Shown in pieces: positions 26,099 to 34,397 of a stretch of DNA of 64,000 nt. The notes under the pieces were generated by a model that ran no database searches, was not told where the DNA came from, and worked only from the letters and a program-made list of their open reading frames with translations. The stretch is taken from assembly GCA_016871395.1 (NCBI GenBank), contig VFYV01000007.1, forward strand, positions 24,443 through 88,442. The letters are read 5' to 3'. The stretch comes from Actinomycetota bacterium (GTDB lineage Bacteria > Actinomycetota > Acidimicrobiia > Acidimicrobiales > Ilumatobacteraceae). Each line of letters opens with the position of its first letter. Positions within the stretch are counted from its first letter, which is position 1. A program made the position numbers and the translations under genes.

Positions 26099-26842
26099 AT
26101 GACACCGACGTCCGAGCGAAACGTCACCGGGACCTCATTCACCCGAGGGCTCGGGATCGTCACCGTGCTCGGCATCGGATTGCTCATCGTGTTGGGTCTT
26201 TTCGTCTCTCCGGCCGACGTCAACCAGGGTGAGTCGGTTCGAATCATGTACGCCCATGTCCCCGGGGCATGGCTGGCCTATCTCGCCTTCATCGTCACGG
26301 GCGTCTCGTCGGCGGCCTACCTCTGGAATCGCACGCGCTCGCTGACGTGGGATCGCATCGCGGGTGCCTCGGCCGAGGTCGGCGTGCTGTTCATGGGCAT
26401 TTCGCTGGTCACCGGCAGTTTGTGGGGCCGAATCACCTGGGGCACGTATTGGACGTGGGATGCCCGCCTCACCACCACCGCGTTCTTGTTCGTCACCTAC
26501 GTGGGATATCTCGCGGTGCGCGGACTGGGTGGCTCGCACCACCAACGCGCTCGACGTAGCGCGGTGCTGGCACTGCTGGCCGTGTTGGAGATCCCCTTGG
26601 TGCACTTCTCCGTTCGTCTTTGGAACACGCTCCACCAGGAGGCCAGTGTTGCCGGTCGGGGTACTGACGTCACCATGGACGGGCTGATGTTGTTCAGCCT
26701 CTTCCTGGGTGTGATCGTCTTCACCCTCATGTACGTGTGGTTGGTGTTGCACCGTCAACGGGCGTTGGCCTTGCAGGACATGGTCGAGGATTTCGGACTC
26801 GATGCTGCTCTGGCGGCGCGACGAGCCGAGGAGGTGGTCTGA
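26099..26842 (+). CDS. ccmC: Heme-trafficking protein CcmC
   Basis: Loads heme onto CcmE. The 247-residue, six-helix protein has the tryptophan-rich WD-domain motif WGTYWTWDARLT, with flanking heme-ligand histidines in YAHVPGAW and HFSVRLWNTLHQ. I use the ATG at 26099, which has GGAGAGG upstream, rather than the GTG at 26087. It shares one base with the next start (TGATG). Confidence 0.92.
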   Translation: MTPTSERNVTGTSFTRGLGIVTVLGIGLLIVLGLFVSPADVNQGESVRIMYAHVPGAWLAYLAFIVTGVSSAAYLWNRTRSLTWDRIAGASAEVGVLFMGISLVTGSLWGRITWGTYWTWDARLTTTAFLFVTYVGYLAVRGLGGSHHQRARRSAVLALLAVLEIPLVHFSVRLWNTLHQEASVAGRGTDVTMDGLMLFSLFLGVIVFTLMYVWLVLHRQRALALQDMVEDFGLDAALAARRAEEVV

Positions 26843-26976
26843 TGGACGACCTCGGCTTCATCCTCGGTAGCTACATCGTGACGTTCGGTTCGATCGCGTT
26901 GTACGTCGCCTCGGTGGTGAAACGCTCCCGACGGGCCGGACGCGTCGTCTCTCGAGAGCAAAGGCCCTGGACGTGA
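26842..26976 (+). CDS. ccmD: Small CcmD-like membrane protein (44 aa)
   Basis: Only 44 codons, in the position where ccmD lies in System I operons. It begins MDDLGFILGSYIVTFGSIAL and continues YVASVVKRSRRAGRV: a single membrane helix followed by a basic cytoplasmic tail, the CcmD pattern. CcmD ties CcmAB to CcmC-CcmE. The ATG shares its A with the ccmC stop, and the stop overlaps the ccmE GTG as GTGA. Assignment rests on size, topology and position. Confidence 0.78.
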   Translation: MDDLGFILGSYIVTFGSIALYVASVVKRSRRAGRVVSREQRPWT

Positions 26977-27494
26977 CCGACGATCCGCAGCGGATCGGCT
27001 CCTCTGATGATGCCGAGGCCGAGATCGATCTCCGTCCGCGAACAGCGACCCCGGTGCCGTCGCGCAAGCGCCGGCCGTGGGGTGCCCTGATGGTGTTGGC
27101 GGTGGTGGTGGTCGCCGGTTTCGTCGTGATCACCAAGTTCCTCACTTCCGCCGTCGACTACTACTGCAACGTCGACGAGATCGGTCAGAAGGATGGCTGC
27201 GATGCCGGTCGTCGCCTGCGCGTGCAGGGCGTGGTGGACGCAGGTTCGGTGGCCGATGACGGCACCGTCACGATCTTCGACGTGTCGTTCAACGGTGAGA
27301 CAATCTCCGTTCGCTACGACGGTGATCCGGGGGGCATCTTCGAAGAGTGCATTCCGGTGGTGGTTCACGGCGTATTGAAGAACGGCACCTTCCTCGGTGA
27401 CCGCATCGAAGTGAAGCACTCCAACGAGTACGAAGCGGAGAATCCCGACCGAGTGAAAGAGTCGGAGGACGGCGAGTGCTCGCAGTCAGCCTGA
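26973..27494 (+). CDS. ccmE: Periplasmic heme chaperone CcmE
   Basis: A 173-residue OB-fold protein with an N-terminal anchor (about 37-57). The covalent heme site is VKHSNEY, with His149 and Tyr153 in the normal HxxxY spacing, so it is the His-type and not the Cys-type CcmE. Unusual features are three cysteines in the exported domain (C65, C76 and C126), which could form a disulfide or ligate metal. The start overlaps ccmD as GTGA, and the 3' end overlaps ccmF by 19 bases. Confidence 0.92.
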   Translation: MTDDPQRIGSSDDAEAEIDLRPRTATPVPSRKRRPWGALMVLAVVVVAGFVVITKFLTSAVDYYCNVDEIGQKDGCDAGRRLRVQGVVDAGSVADDGTVTIFDVSFNGETISVRYDGDPGGIFEECIPVVVHGVLKNGTFLGDRIEVKHSNEYEAENPDRVKESEDGECSQSA

Positions 27495-29440
27495 ACGCCG
27501 CCGTCGGCCGCGGGGCGGTTCTCCTCGGCGTCCTCACCTGCATCGCCGGCATCGCCATCACGATCGCCGGCGTTCGGCGCCACGATCAGAGGGCGTTGAA
27601 GTCCTCCATCCGCTACGCCTACGTCGTGTTCGCCGCCGGGTTGGTTGCGTTCCTGATGATGGAGCGTGCTTTGATCACCCGCGATTTCTCGTTGTTGTAC
27701 GTGCAGGAACACGGCTCACGTGACACACCGTTGCTCTACAACATCACGACGTTGTGGAGTGCCCTCGAAGGTTCGATTTTGTTGTGGATCGTCGTTCTCT
27801 CGGGCTTTATCGCCGCCGTGGCTCGTAAGTTCCGTGCGCGCGTGGGCGACGAACTGCTGGCTTGGGCCATGGTGTTCATGTTCGCGGTGGGCCTGTTCTT
27901 CTTTCTGCTGGCGTTCGGGCCGGCCAATCCGTTCGCCACCGGTCCGGTCGGCGTCACCGATGGTCCCGGCCCCAACCCGTTGTTGCAGAACCACATTCTC
28001 GTCTTGTTCCATCCACCCATCCTTTACATCGGGTACGTCGGCTTCACGGTGCCGTTCGCCTTCGCGATGGCCGCACTGGTGACTGGCCGCGTGGGAGAGG
28101 GTTGGCTTCTCGAGACTCGTCGTTGGACCCTGTACTCGTGGGGCTTTCTCACCATCGGAATCATCCTGGGCAGTTGGTGGAGCTACGAGGTGCTCGGTTG
28201 GGGTGGCGTGTGGGCGTGGGACCCGGTCGAGAACGCCAGTTTTTTGCCCTGGCTCACCGGTACCGCGTATCTGCACTCGGTCTTGGTGCAGGAACGTCGG
28301 GGAATGTTGCGGGTCTGGAACCTGTCGCTGGTGGTGGCCACGTTCAGCCTGACGATCCTGGGGACCTTCCTCACCCGCTCCGGCGTCATCAACAGTGTTC
28401 ACGCGTTCAGCGAGGGCGACGTGGGACCGTGGCTGCTGGCCTTCTTCGGCATCGTGGTTCTGTCGTCGGTGATCCTCATTGGCTGGCGTGGTGAACGACT
28501 CCGTTCGCCGGGGTCCATCGATTCTCCGTTCAGCCGCGAGGGAGCATTCCTGGCCAACAACGTCGTCTTCAGCATCTTTGCTTTCGTCGTTCTGTTGGGC
28601 ACCGTGTTCCCCCTCGTCGTCGAGGTACTCGATGATCGTCGGTTGGTGGTGGGTTCGCCCTTCTTCGATCACATGACCAAGCCGATCGGTCTGACCTTGT
28701 TGTTCCTGATGGCCGTGGCTCCGGTGTTGCCCTGGCGCAAGGCGAGCCAGGAGGTGTTACGAGACCGACTCTTTTGGCCCGCCGTGTGTGGCGTGGTTGC
28801 TCTGACGTTCGCCATCGTCACGGGTTCGAGCGGTTGGGCCCCGTTGTCGGCGTTCGCGTTGGGTGGTTTTGCCGCCGGTGCCGCACTTCGGCAGGTGACG
28901 TTGGCGACCCGACGACAGGGTTGGCGGGGTTTCGTGGGTCGAGCCAACGGTGGAATGATCGTCCACCTCGGGGTGATCATCATCTCCGTGGCCTTGGCCG
29001 CCAGTGGCGCGTACACGCGATCCCAGGAATTCGTGCTGGAGCGAGGTGAACGCGTGGAGTTCGCGGGCCATTCCTTCGAGTTCGAGGGATTGTCGCTGGA
29101 GTCCGACGAGGTGAAAACCAGCGTGGTGGCCGCCGTGCGTATCGACGACGGTTCGGTGTACGAACCCCGGCGCAGCAAGTACATCAAACAAGGAATGGAC
29201 ATCGGTACGCCAAGCGTGCGAACCGGTGCTCGGCACGACATCTACCTCACCTTGGAGGGAACGGTGCGCCCCGACGACCCCACCGCTCGAATCAAGGTGC
29301 TCGTCAAGCCGTTGATTCTGTGGCTGTGGGTCGGTGGGGGGCTGATGGCGTTGGGCACCGTGCTGTCGGCTTTCCCAGGGTCGCGCCGTCGTCCGATTGC
29401 ACCGGTGTCCGAGGGGCTGTCGGAGACCGCCCGTGTCTGA
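27476..29440 (+). CDS. ccmF: Cytochrome c heme lyase subunit CcmF
   Basis: A 654-residue multi-pass protein ligating heme from CcmE to apocytochrome c. The WD motif WGGVWAWDPVENASFLPW is exact for the CcmF/NrfE family, followed by TGTAYLHSVLVQERRG and GTFLTRSGVINSVHAFS. GTG start with GGAGG seven bases upstream, inside the end of ccmE. Confidence 0.95.
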   Translation: MLAVSLNAAVGRGAVLLGVLTCIAGIAITIAGVRRHDQRALKSSIRYAYVVFAAGLVAFLMMERALITRDFSLLYVQEHGSRDTPLLYNITTLWSALEGSILLWIVVLSGFIAAVARKFRARVGDELLAWAMVFMFAVGLFFFLLAFGPANPFATGPVGVTDGPGPNPLLQNHILVLFHPPILYIGYVGFTVPFAFAMAALVTGRVGEGWLLETRRWTLYSWGFLTIGIILGSWWSYEVLGWGGVWAWDPVENASFLPWLTGTAYLHSVLVQERRGMLRVWNLSLVVATFSLTILGTFLTRSGVINSVHAFSEGDVGPWLLAFFGIVVLSSVILIGWRGERLRSPGSIDSPFSREGAFLANNVVFSIFAFVVLLGTVFPLVVEVLDDRRLVVGSPFFDHMTKPIGLTLLFLMAVAPVLPWRKASQEVLRDRLFWPAVCGVVALTFAIVTGSSGWAPLSAFALGGFAAGAALRQVTLATRRQGWRGFVGRANGGMIVHLGVIIISVALAASGAYTRSQEFVLERGERVEFAGHSFEFEGLSLESDEVKTSVVAAVRIDDGSVYEPRRSKYIKQGMDIGTPSVRTGARHDIYLTLEGTVRPDDPTARIKVLVKPLILWLWVGGGLMALGTVLSAFPGSRRRPIAPVSEGLSETARV

Positions 29441-29993
29441 GCGTCGTTGGACTGTGGGTCGCGTGGCGGCCGTCGGTGCCATCGCGGTGGCGATGTTCTT
29501 CGTGGCATTGTTGGTGGTCGCATTCAACAAGAACGTCTCGACCACCGACAGTCCGTTGATGATGAGGCCGGCACCCAACGTGTCGAGCACCACGTACGAC
29601 GGTGAGACGTTCGACCTGTCGCGCCGTCGTGGTTCGTGGGTGGTGCTCAACTTCTTCAACTCCACCTGCGTTCCGTGCAAACGCGAGCATCCCGAACTGG
29701 TGAAGTTCCACGAGACACAGTTGGCTCTCGAGGGTACGGGCGCCGAGTTGTACACCATCGTGAACGACGACGATGAGGAAGCGGTACGCGCTTTCTTCGA
29801 CGATCAGGGTGGTGGTTGGCCGATCGTGCGAGACGACGACGCCAGCATCTCGGTGGACTTCGGCGTGGCCAAAGTGCCCGAAACGTGGCTCATCAGTCCC
29901 ACGGGGGTGGTGGCGCAACGTTTCACCGGACCGGTGACGGCTGAATTGTTGGGTGAGGCCATTGCCTCCATGTCGGCGGAGCCCGTGCGATGA
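29433..29993 (+). CDS. ccmG: Thiol-disulfide oxidoreductase CcmG/DsbE
   Basis: Membrane-anchored thioredoxin-fold protein (186 residues; anchor about 11-30) that keeps the apocytochrome CxxCH cysteines reduced. The active site C79-V-P-C82 lies in FFNSTCVPCKREHPEL, and VPETWLISPTGVV contains the cis-proline and the conserved Gly. GTG at 29433 was chosen, overlapping ccmF by eight bases. Confidence 0.9.
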   Translation: MSERRWTVGRVAAVGAIAVAMFFVALLVVAFNKNVSTTDSPLMMRPAPNVSSTTYDGETFDLSRRRGSWVVLNFFNSTCVPCKREHPELVKFHETQLALEGTGAELYTIVNDDDEEAVRAFFDDQGGGWPIVRDDDASISVDFGVAKVPETWLISPTGVVAQRFTGPVTAELLGEAIASMSAEPVR

Positions 29994-30484
29994 GCCGGTC
30001 ATCCCTGAATCGAGCGATCAAGAAGTGGCCCTCGTGGTTGGTGTTGTTGGTGTTGGTCGTCGTGATGCTGGTGATCGGGATCGGTCGGGACTCGGGTCCA
30101 TCCACCGCCGAGGAGCGGATCGACGCCATCGCGCGTCGCATGGTCTGTCCCACGTGCGACGGAGAGAGCGTGTACGAGTCCCGAGGTTCGGCGTCGCAGG
30201 CCATCCGTCAGGAGATCGCCCGTCAGGTGGCGGCCGGAGTCGCGACTGACGACCAGATCGTGACCGCCATCGACGACAGTTACGAGGCGGACCTGCGTTT
30301 GGTACCCGACGCCGAAGGCCTGGAAGCGGTCATTTGGATCGTGCCCGTGGTGGTCGCGGTCATCGCGGTCGCGGGTCTGGTGTTCGTGTTCCGACGTTGG
30401 CGCGACGAGGGCTCTCTCGTACCCACCGACGAGGAGCGTGCTTTGGTCGACGAGGTCTTGCGGAACGCGGAGTCGTCGACGTGA
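29990..30484 (+). CDS. ccmH: Cytochrome c maturation protein CcmH
   Basis: A 164-residue protein with an N-terminal anchor, an exported three-helix domain with C53-P-T-C56 in RRMVCPTCDGES (the family has LRCxxCQ) and a second membrane helix near residues 112-130. It handles apocytochrome thiols with CcmG. The start overlaps ccmG as ATGA and the end overlaps the next gene as GTGA. Confidence 0.9.
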   Translation: MSRSSLNRAIKKWPSWLVLLVLVVVMLVIGIGRDSGPSTAEERIDAIARRMVCPTCDGESVYESRGSASQAIRQEIARQVAAGVATDDQIVTAIDDSYEADLRLVPDAEGLEAVIWIVPVVVAVIAVAGLVFVFRRWRDEGSLVPTDEERALVDEVLRNAESST

Positions 30485-31218
30485 ATGAGCGCGGGCGAAT
30501 CGAGGAGGAGAAGCGATTCCTCCTGGAGTCGTTGGCCGATCTCGAACGCGAACACACCGCCGGCGACGTGGACGAGCACGACTACGTGGCCCTGAAGGAT
30601 TCCTACACCGCGCGCGTCGCCCGAAAGATCTCCGAACTCGATGCGTCACCTACCGGCAGGGTCGTCCGGCGTCGGCCCCGAAACATCATCGGGGCGGTAC
30701 TCGTTCTGTTGTTGGCAGCGGTGAGTGGGATTTTGGTGGCCAGTAACAGTGGCGAGCGGCGCTCCGGGCAGGTGATGACCGGAGGCATCGATGACGGCAG
30801 CGTCAGTTCCCTGTTGGTACGAGCCCGCTCGATGGGGATGTCGGACATCGCGGGCGTGCTGGATCTCTATTCGCGTGTATTGGCGATCGAGCCCGACAAC
30901 ATCGAGGCCCTGACGTACTTCGGGTGGTACAGCGTGTTGTCGGCCACCCAGGAGTCCGATACCACGGCGGCGTCGGAGAGGTTGGAGTCGGGTCTGTTGT
31001 TGATGCGGCAGGCCACCATCACCGATTCCACCTATCCCGATGCCCACTGCTTCCTCGGTATCACGTTCTTCCGCTTTCTCGACGATGCCGAGGCGGCCAC
31101 ACCCGAGATCGACACGTGTTTGTCGTTGGATCCGCCGGCCGAGGTGGCAACTTTGGTGGAGGGTCTGGCCGAGCAGATCGACGAGGCGCTGTCGACCGCG
31201 ACGACCATCGGGCCCTGA
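30481..31218 (+). CDS. CcmI-like TPR protein
   Basis: A 245-residue protein in the CcmI position. The N-terminus (about 1-60) is a charged helical stretch, EEEKRFLLESLADLEREHTA, typical of the CcmI cytoplasmic loop. Then come one membrane helix (about 65-82) and TPR-like repeats (LDLYSRVLAIEPDNIEALTY; PDAHCFLGITFFRFL). CcmI chaperones apocytochromes to CcmFH. Compared with proteobacterial CcmI it lacks the first of the two membrane helices. GTG overlaps ccmH as GTGA. Confidence 0.78.
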   Translation: MNERGRIEEEKRFLLESLADLEREHTAGDVDEHDYVALKDSYTARVARKISELDASPTGRVVRRRPRNIIGAVLVLLLAAVSGILVASNSGERRSGQVMTGGIDDGSVSSLLVRARSMGMSDIAGVLDLYSRVLAIEPDNIEALTYFGWYSVLSATQESDTTAASERLESGLLLMRQATITDSTYPDAHCFLGITFFRFLDDAEAATPEIDTCLSLDPPAEVATLVEGLAEQIDEALSTATTIGP

Positions 31219-31221
31219 CAC

Positions 31222-31710
31222 TCAGTCGGCGGCCGGTGGGGGCCAGCACGAAGCCTCCACGACATCGCAACCCTCGCGAGCCAACACCCACACCGTTCCC
31301 TTGCGCCAGTCGGGTGCACCGAGGATCGTGGTGGTGCGTCGCTGAAGCGCGGCCATCACATCGGGGATCACGTCACCATGACTGCACAGCACCGAACCGT
31401 TGGGAACCGAAGCGATCAACTCGAGGGCGCCGTCACGGTCGTAGCCCTCGGCCAAGCGACCGTCTGCACTCACCGCGGAACGTAGCTGAGCAGCGAGTGG
31501 CTCCAAGGTCTGCATGCACCGCGTGTACGGGCTGGAAATCAACAGGGCCTCGGGATGAAGGGACACCAGGGGGAACAATTGGTCGCAGACCTTGACCGCC
31601 TGACGTCGACCCTTACCGGTGAGAGGACGAGCACGGTCATCACCGCTCCATGACGAACGATCGCCGGCCTTGGCGTGGCGAACGAGGTACACCGTCGAGG
31701 TCGTTGTCAC
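31222..31710 (-). CDS. sixA: Histidine phosphatase SixA-type
   Basis: A 162-residue short phosphoglycerate-mutase-fold phosphatase, as in SixA, which dephosphorylates phosphohistidine proteins. The catalytic motif is VYLVRHAKAGDR, then SSPYTRCMQTLEPLA, and VLCSHGD with the second histidine. The exact substrate is not shown. It is divergent from the sulfite-oxidase-like gene. Confidence 0.83.
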   Translation of the reverse strand: MTTTSTVYLVRHAKAGDRSSWSGDDRARPLTGKGRRQAVKVCDQLFPLVSLHPEALLISSPYTRCMQTLEPLAAQLRSAVSADGRLAEGYDRDGALELIASVPNGSVLCSHGDVIPDVMAALQRRTTTILGAPDWRKGTVWVLAREGCDVVEASCWPPPAAD

Positions 31711-31723
31711 GTCACAGAAACTA
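31711..31723 (-). promoter_or_regulatory. Leaderless promoter -10 box of sixA
   Basis: TAGTTT on the minus strand (31718-31723), seven bases, GTG at 31710. Confidence 0.45.
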
Positions 31724-31771
31724 CCGACCTTCGGCGGTGCATCGAGGTCGTTCGTGCGTCAGACTTGCACT

Positions 31772-32383
31772 ATGAGTTTCTTCGAGCGGAATCGTCAGGA
31801 ACTGAAGGCCAAGGGTTTCGACCAGTCACGCTTGCCCCCGGGCCAGTATCTCACCGATCGTTTTCCCGTCCTTCACGTGGGGGAGATCCCGAGTTATGCA
31901 CCCGGTGAATGGAATCTGTCGGTTGGTGGCCTGGTGGACTCGCCGTTCGTCCTGGGCTTGGACGAGTTGAAAGCGTTGCCGTCGGTGACGCTCACCTACG
32001 ACATTCATTGCGTCACGAAGTGGAGCAAGTTCGACACCACCTGGACCGGGGTGCGCGTGCGCGATTTGTTCGCCATGGCCGGTGTTCGGGCCGAGGCGAC
32101 CCACGTGATGGAGCACGCCGAGTTTGGTTACACCACCAATGTCCCCTTGGTCGACATCACCACCGACGAAGCCCTGGTCGCCTACGCCTACGAGGGGGAG
32201 GAGATCACCCCCGAGCACGGCGGTCCGGTGCGCATCGTCATTCCCCACCTGTACTTCTGGAAGAGCGCCAAGTGGGTGCGCGGCCTGGAACTTCGATCGT
32301 CCGATGCCCCCGGCTTTTGGGAGCGCAACGGCTATCACATGTACGCGGATCCGTTCCGCGAACAGCGTTTCTGGAACGACTAG
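31772..32383 (+). CDS. Sulfite oxidase-fold molybdopterin-dependent oxidoreductase
   Basis: A 203-residue soluble protein built mainly of the molybdopterin-binding SUOX domain. Cys80 in TYDIHCVTKWSKF is the molybdenum ligand. GGPVRIVIPHLYFWKSAKWV is the conserved C-terminal block. No heme or dimerisation domain is present and no Tat signal is visible, so it is probably a cytoplasmic YedY-like reductase of unknown substrate. A CAGACT box six bases before the ATG suggests a leaderless mRNA. It is convergent, with a 4-base overlap, with mrp. Confidence 0.85.
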   Translation: MSFFERNRQELKAKGFDQSRLPPGQYLTDRFPVLHVGEIPSYAPGEWNLSVGGLVDSPFVLGLDELKALPSVTLTYDIHCVTKWSKFDTTWTGVRVRDLFAMAGVRAEATHVMEHAEFGYTTNVPLVDITTDEALVAYAYEGEEITPEHGGPVRIVIPHLYFWKSAKWVRGLELRSSDAPGFWERNGYHMYADPFREQRFWND

Positions 32384-33525
32384 TTCACGCGCAACGCGCG
32401 CAGGAACTTCTTTCGGGGCTTGTTGTCCTCGGCGATCTTGCGAGCGATCTCGTGAAACGCGCGGCCCAACTCACTCTCGGGTGCCACGGCCGCGATCGGC
32501 TTTCCGTCATCGCCTCCCTCGCGCAGCGCCTGAACGAGCGGCAACTGTCCGAGCAACGGCACGCCGAGTTCACGGGCCAATTCCTCCCCTCCTCCGCTAC
32601 CGAAAAGTTCGTAACGCTTGCCATCGTCGCCGGTGAACCAACTCATGTTCTCGATGACGCCCTTCACGGGCAGACCCACCTTGGCGGCCATGGCCGCGGA
32701 CAGTCGCGCCACTTTCTGTGCGGCTTGTTGGGGAGTGGTGACCACGTACACCTCACCTTTGGGTAGGTACTGACTGAGCGACAGCGCGATGTCTCCGGTA
32801 CCGGGTGGCATGTCGATGAGCAGGAAATCCGGCTCGTCCCAAAAAACATCGGTGAGGAACTGCTCGAGAGCCTTGTGCAACATCGGTCCGCGCCACACGA
32901 CGGCCTGCCCGTCGGGTACGAAGTAACCGATGGAAATGCAGCGCACGCCGAAGGATTGCGAGGGCAACAACATGCGGTCGATGGCCACCGGATCGGCAGA
33001 CGCTCCGAGCATGCGGGGGATGGAATAGCCGTAGATGTCCGCGTCGAGTACTCCGACCGAATAACCCTGGGCGGCCAAGGCCACGGCGAGGTTCGTGGTG
33101 ACACTGCTCTTGCCCACCCCGCCTTTGCCGGACGAGATGAGCAGGGGACGGGTTTTGCTCTCCGGCTCGGCGAAGGCGACCCTGCGTCCTTCGGCGTGGC
33201 CGTGTGCTTGGCCGTGACCGGCGGTGGAGGCCGGGTCACCGTGCAGCTTCTTGCGCAACTCCTCGCGCTCCTCGTCGGTCATGACGGTGAACTCGAGGTC
33301 GACGTTGGACGCCCCGACCAACGGCTCGACGGCGCTTTTCACGCGGCTCGTGATCTCGTTGCGTAATGGGCATCCGGCCACGGTGAGGGCCACGAGGATT
33401 TTGGCGCGACCGTCGTCGGTGATGTCCACGGTGCGCAACATGCCGAGGTCGACGATGGAGCGGTGCAGTTCTGGATCTTCGACCGGTCGCAGGGATTCGA
33501 CGACCTGCTCGCGTGTGACGGACAT
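32380..33525 (-). CDS. mrp: Mrp/ApbC/NBP35-type iron-sulfur carrier ATPase with MIP18 domain
   Basis: A 381-residue protein. Residues 1-85 form a MIP18/DUF59 domain (EDPELHRSIVDLGM, Cys52 in VAGCPLR), followed by a His-rich linker and a deviant Walker A GKGGVGKS (133-140), then DADIYGYSIPRML and LLIDMPPGTGD. The usual cluster-binding CxxC after NMS is absent: the sequence is ENMSWFTGDDGKRYELFG. It may use other ligands or the MIP18 cysteine. It is divergent from a SufR-like gene, fitting a role in Fe-S assembly. Confidence 0.9.
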   Translation of the reverse strand: MSVTREQVVESLRPVEDPELHRSIVDLGMLRTVDITDDGRAKILVALTVAGCPLRNEITSRVKSAVEPLVGASNVDLEFTVMTDEEREELRKKLHGDPASTAGHGQAHGHAEGRRVAFAEPESKTRPLLISSGKGGVGKSSVTTNLAVALAAQGYSVGVLDADIYGYSIPRMLGASADPVAIDRMLLPSQSFGVRCISIGYFVPDGQAVVWRGPMLHKALEQFLTDVFWDEPDFLLIDMPPGTGDIALSLSQYLPKGEVYVVTTPQQAAQKVARLSAAMAAKVGLPVKGVIENMSWFTGDDGKRYELFGSGGGEELARELGVPLLGQLPLVQALREGGDDGKPIAAVAPESELGRAFHEIARKIAEDNKPRKKFLRALRVN

Positions 33526-33555
33526 GGGTGGGGGTCTCCCGACTGAGAATTTGCA

Positions 33556-33567
33556 CTACGGCCATAG
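33556..33567. promoter_or_regulatory. Candidate operator between mrp and the SufR-like gene
   Basis: CTACGGCCATAG is a 12-base palindrome with one mismatched pair. It lies just before the TAGAAT box of the SufR-like gene in the 55-base divergent spacer, so one bound regulator could control both genes. Weak evidence on its own. Confidence 0.3.
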
Positions 33568-33568
33568 G

Positions 33569-33580
33569 TAGAATACCGGC
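33569..33580 (+). promoter_or_regulatory. Leaderless promoter -10 box of the SufR-like gene
   Basis: TAGAAT (33569-33574), six bases, GTG at 33581. Confidence 0.5.
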
Positions 33581-34348
33581 GTGTCCACGACCCGCCCCTC
33601 ACCGAGCCCGGTCATCGGTCAACCGTCACTCCCGGTCGCCGCGCCCTCGAATGGCTCGTTCACGGCCACGGTGGCGGCCATCACCAATGCGTTCGGGGAT
33701 CCCACGCGACGGGCGATTTATCTGTTCGTTCGGGGCCGCGAGGGTGGTGTGACGGCTTCCGACGTGGCGGCCGAGTTCGGTCTGCACTCCAACGTGGCTC
33801 GCCATCACCTCGACAAACTCACCGTCGGTGGGTACGTGGAGGTATCCGTCTCGCGAGCCAGCGGTGGCGGAGCGGGTCGACCGGCCAAGCGGTACACCGC
33901 GGTGGCCGACCTCCCCACGGGTGACCTCCCGGTGCGTAGCGACGATCTGGTACTCAGTCTGTTGGGCAAGACGTTGGCGCTGTTGCCCACCGATCAAGCG
34001 GAGTCCATCGCCGAGCAAGTGGGTAACGAGTACGGGCGCGCGATGGCCGCGGCCATGACCGGCTCGGACCTGGCGGCCGGTCAGCGCAGCCTGCGGTCGG
34101 CGATGCAAGCCGTGGCTGATGCACTGACCGCGCACGGTTTCGCCGCGCACACCGAGAAGCGAAACAACCAACTGCGTATCATCAACAATCACTGTCCGTT
34201 CGGCGACGTCGCCATCGAGAATCCGGTCATTTGTGCCGTCGATCGCGGAATGGTGAAGGGGATGTTGGCCGCTCTCTACGGCGACGCCGACGTGTCCACC
34301 ATCGAATCGCTTCCACGGGGAAACACGTTCTGCGCGACTGCGGTCTGA
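33581..34348 (+). CDS. SufR-like helix-turn-helix regulator with C-terminal cysteines
   Basis: A 255-residue regulator. The winged helix is at about residues 30-105 (FGDPTRRAIYLFV, ASDVAAEFGLHSNVARHHLD, YVEVSVSRA). The C-terminal domain ends with Cys205 in NHCPFGDVA, Cys218 in NPVICAVD (spacing CX12C) and Cys251 five residues from the end. The CX12C pair plus a later Cys is the pattern of SufR Fe-S sensing repressors. No suf operon is in the window; the neighbour is the Fe-S carrier mrp on the opposite strand. Confidence 0.8.
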   Translation: MSTTRPSPSPVIGQPSLPVAAPSNGSFTATVAAITNAFGDPTRRAIYLFVRGREGGVTASDVAAEFGLHSNVARHHLDKLTVGGYVEVSVSRASGGGAGRPAKRYTAVADLPTGDLPVRSDDLVLSLLGKTLALLPTDQAESIAEQVGNEYGRAMAAAMTGSDLAAGQRSLRSAMQAVADALTAHGFAAHTEKRNNQLRIINNHCPFGDVAIENPVICAVDRGMVKGMLAALYGDADVSTIESLPRGNTFCATAV

Positions 34349-34397
34349 GTGCTTCTGAGCGGTAGCGTTTTGCGGCAACCAGTTCAGGAGGTTCACC

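Noticed and set aside
31619..31771. Longer N-terminus for the sulfite-oxidase-like protein
   Set aside because: It would run through sixA on the opposite strand; the ATG at 31772 is preceded by a CAGACT box at leaderless distance and matches the short YedY-like architecture.
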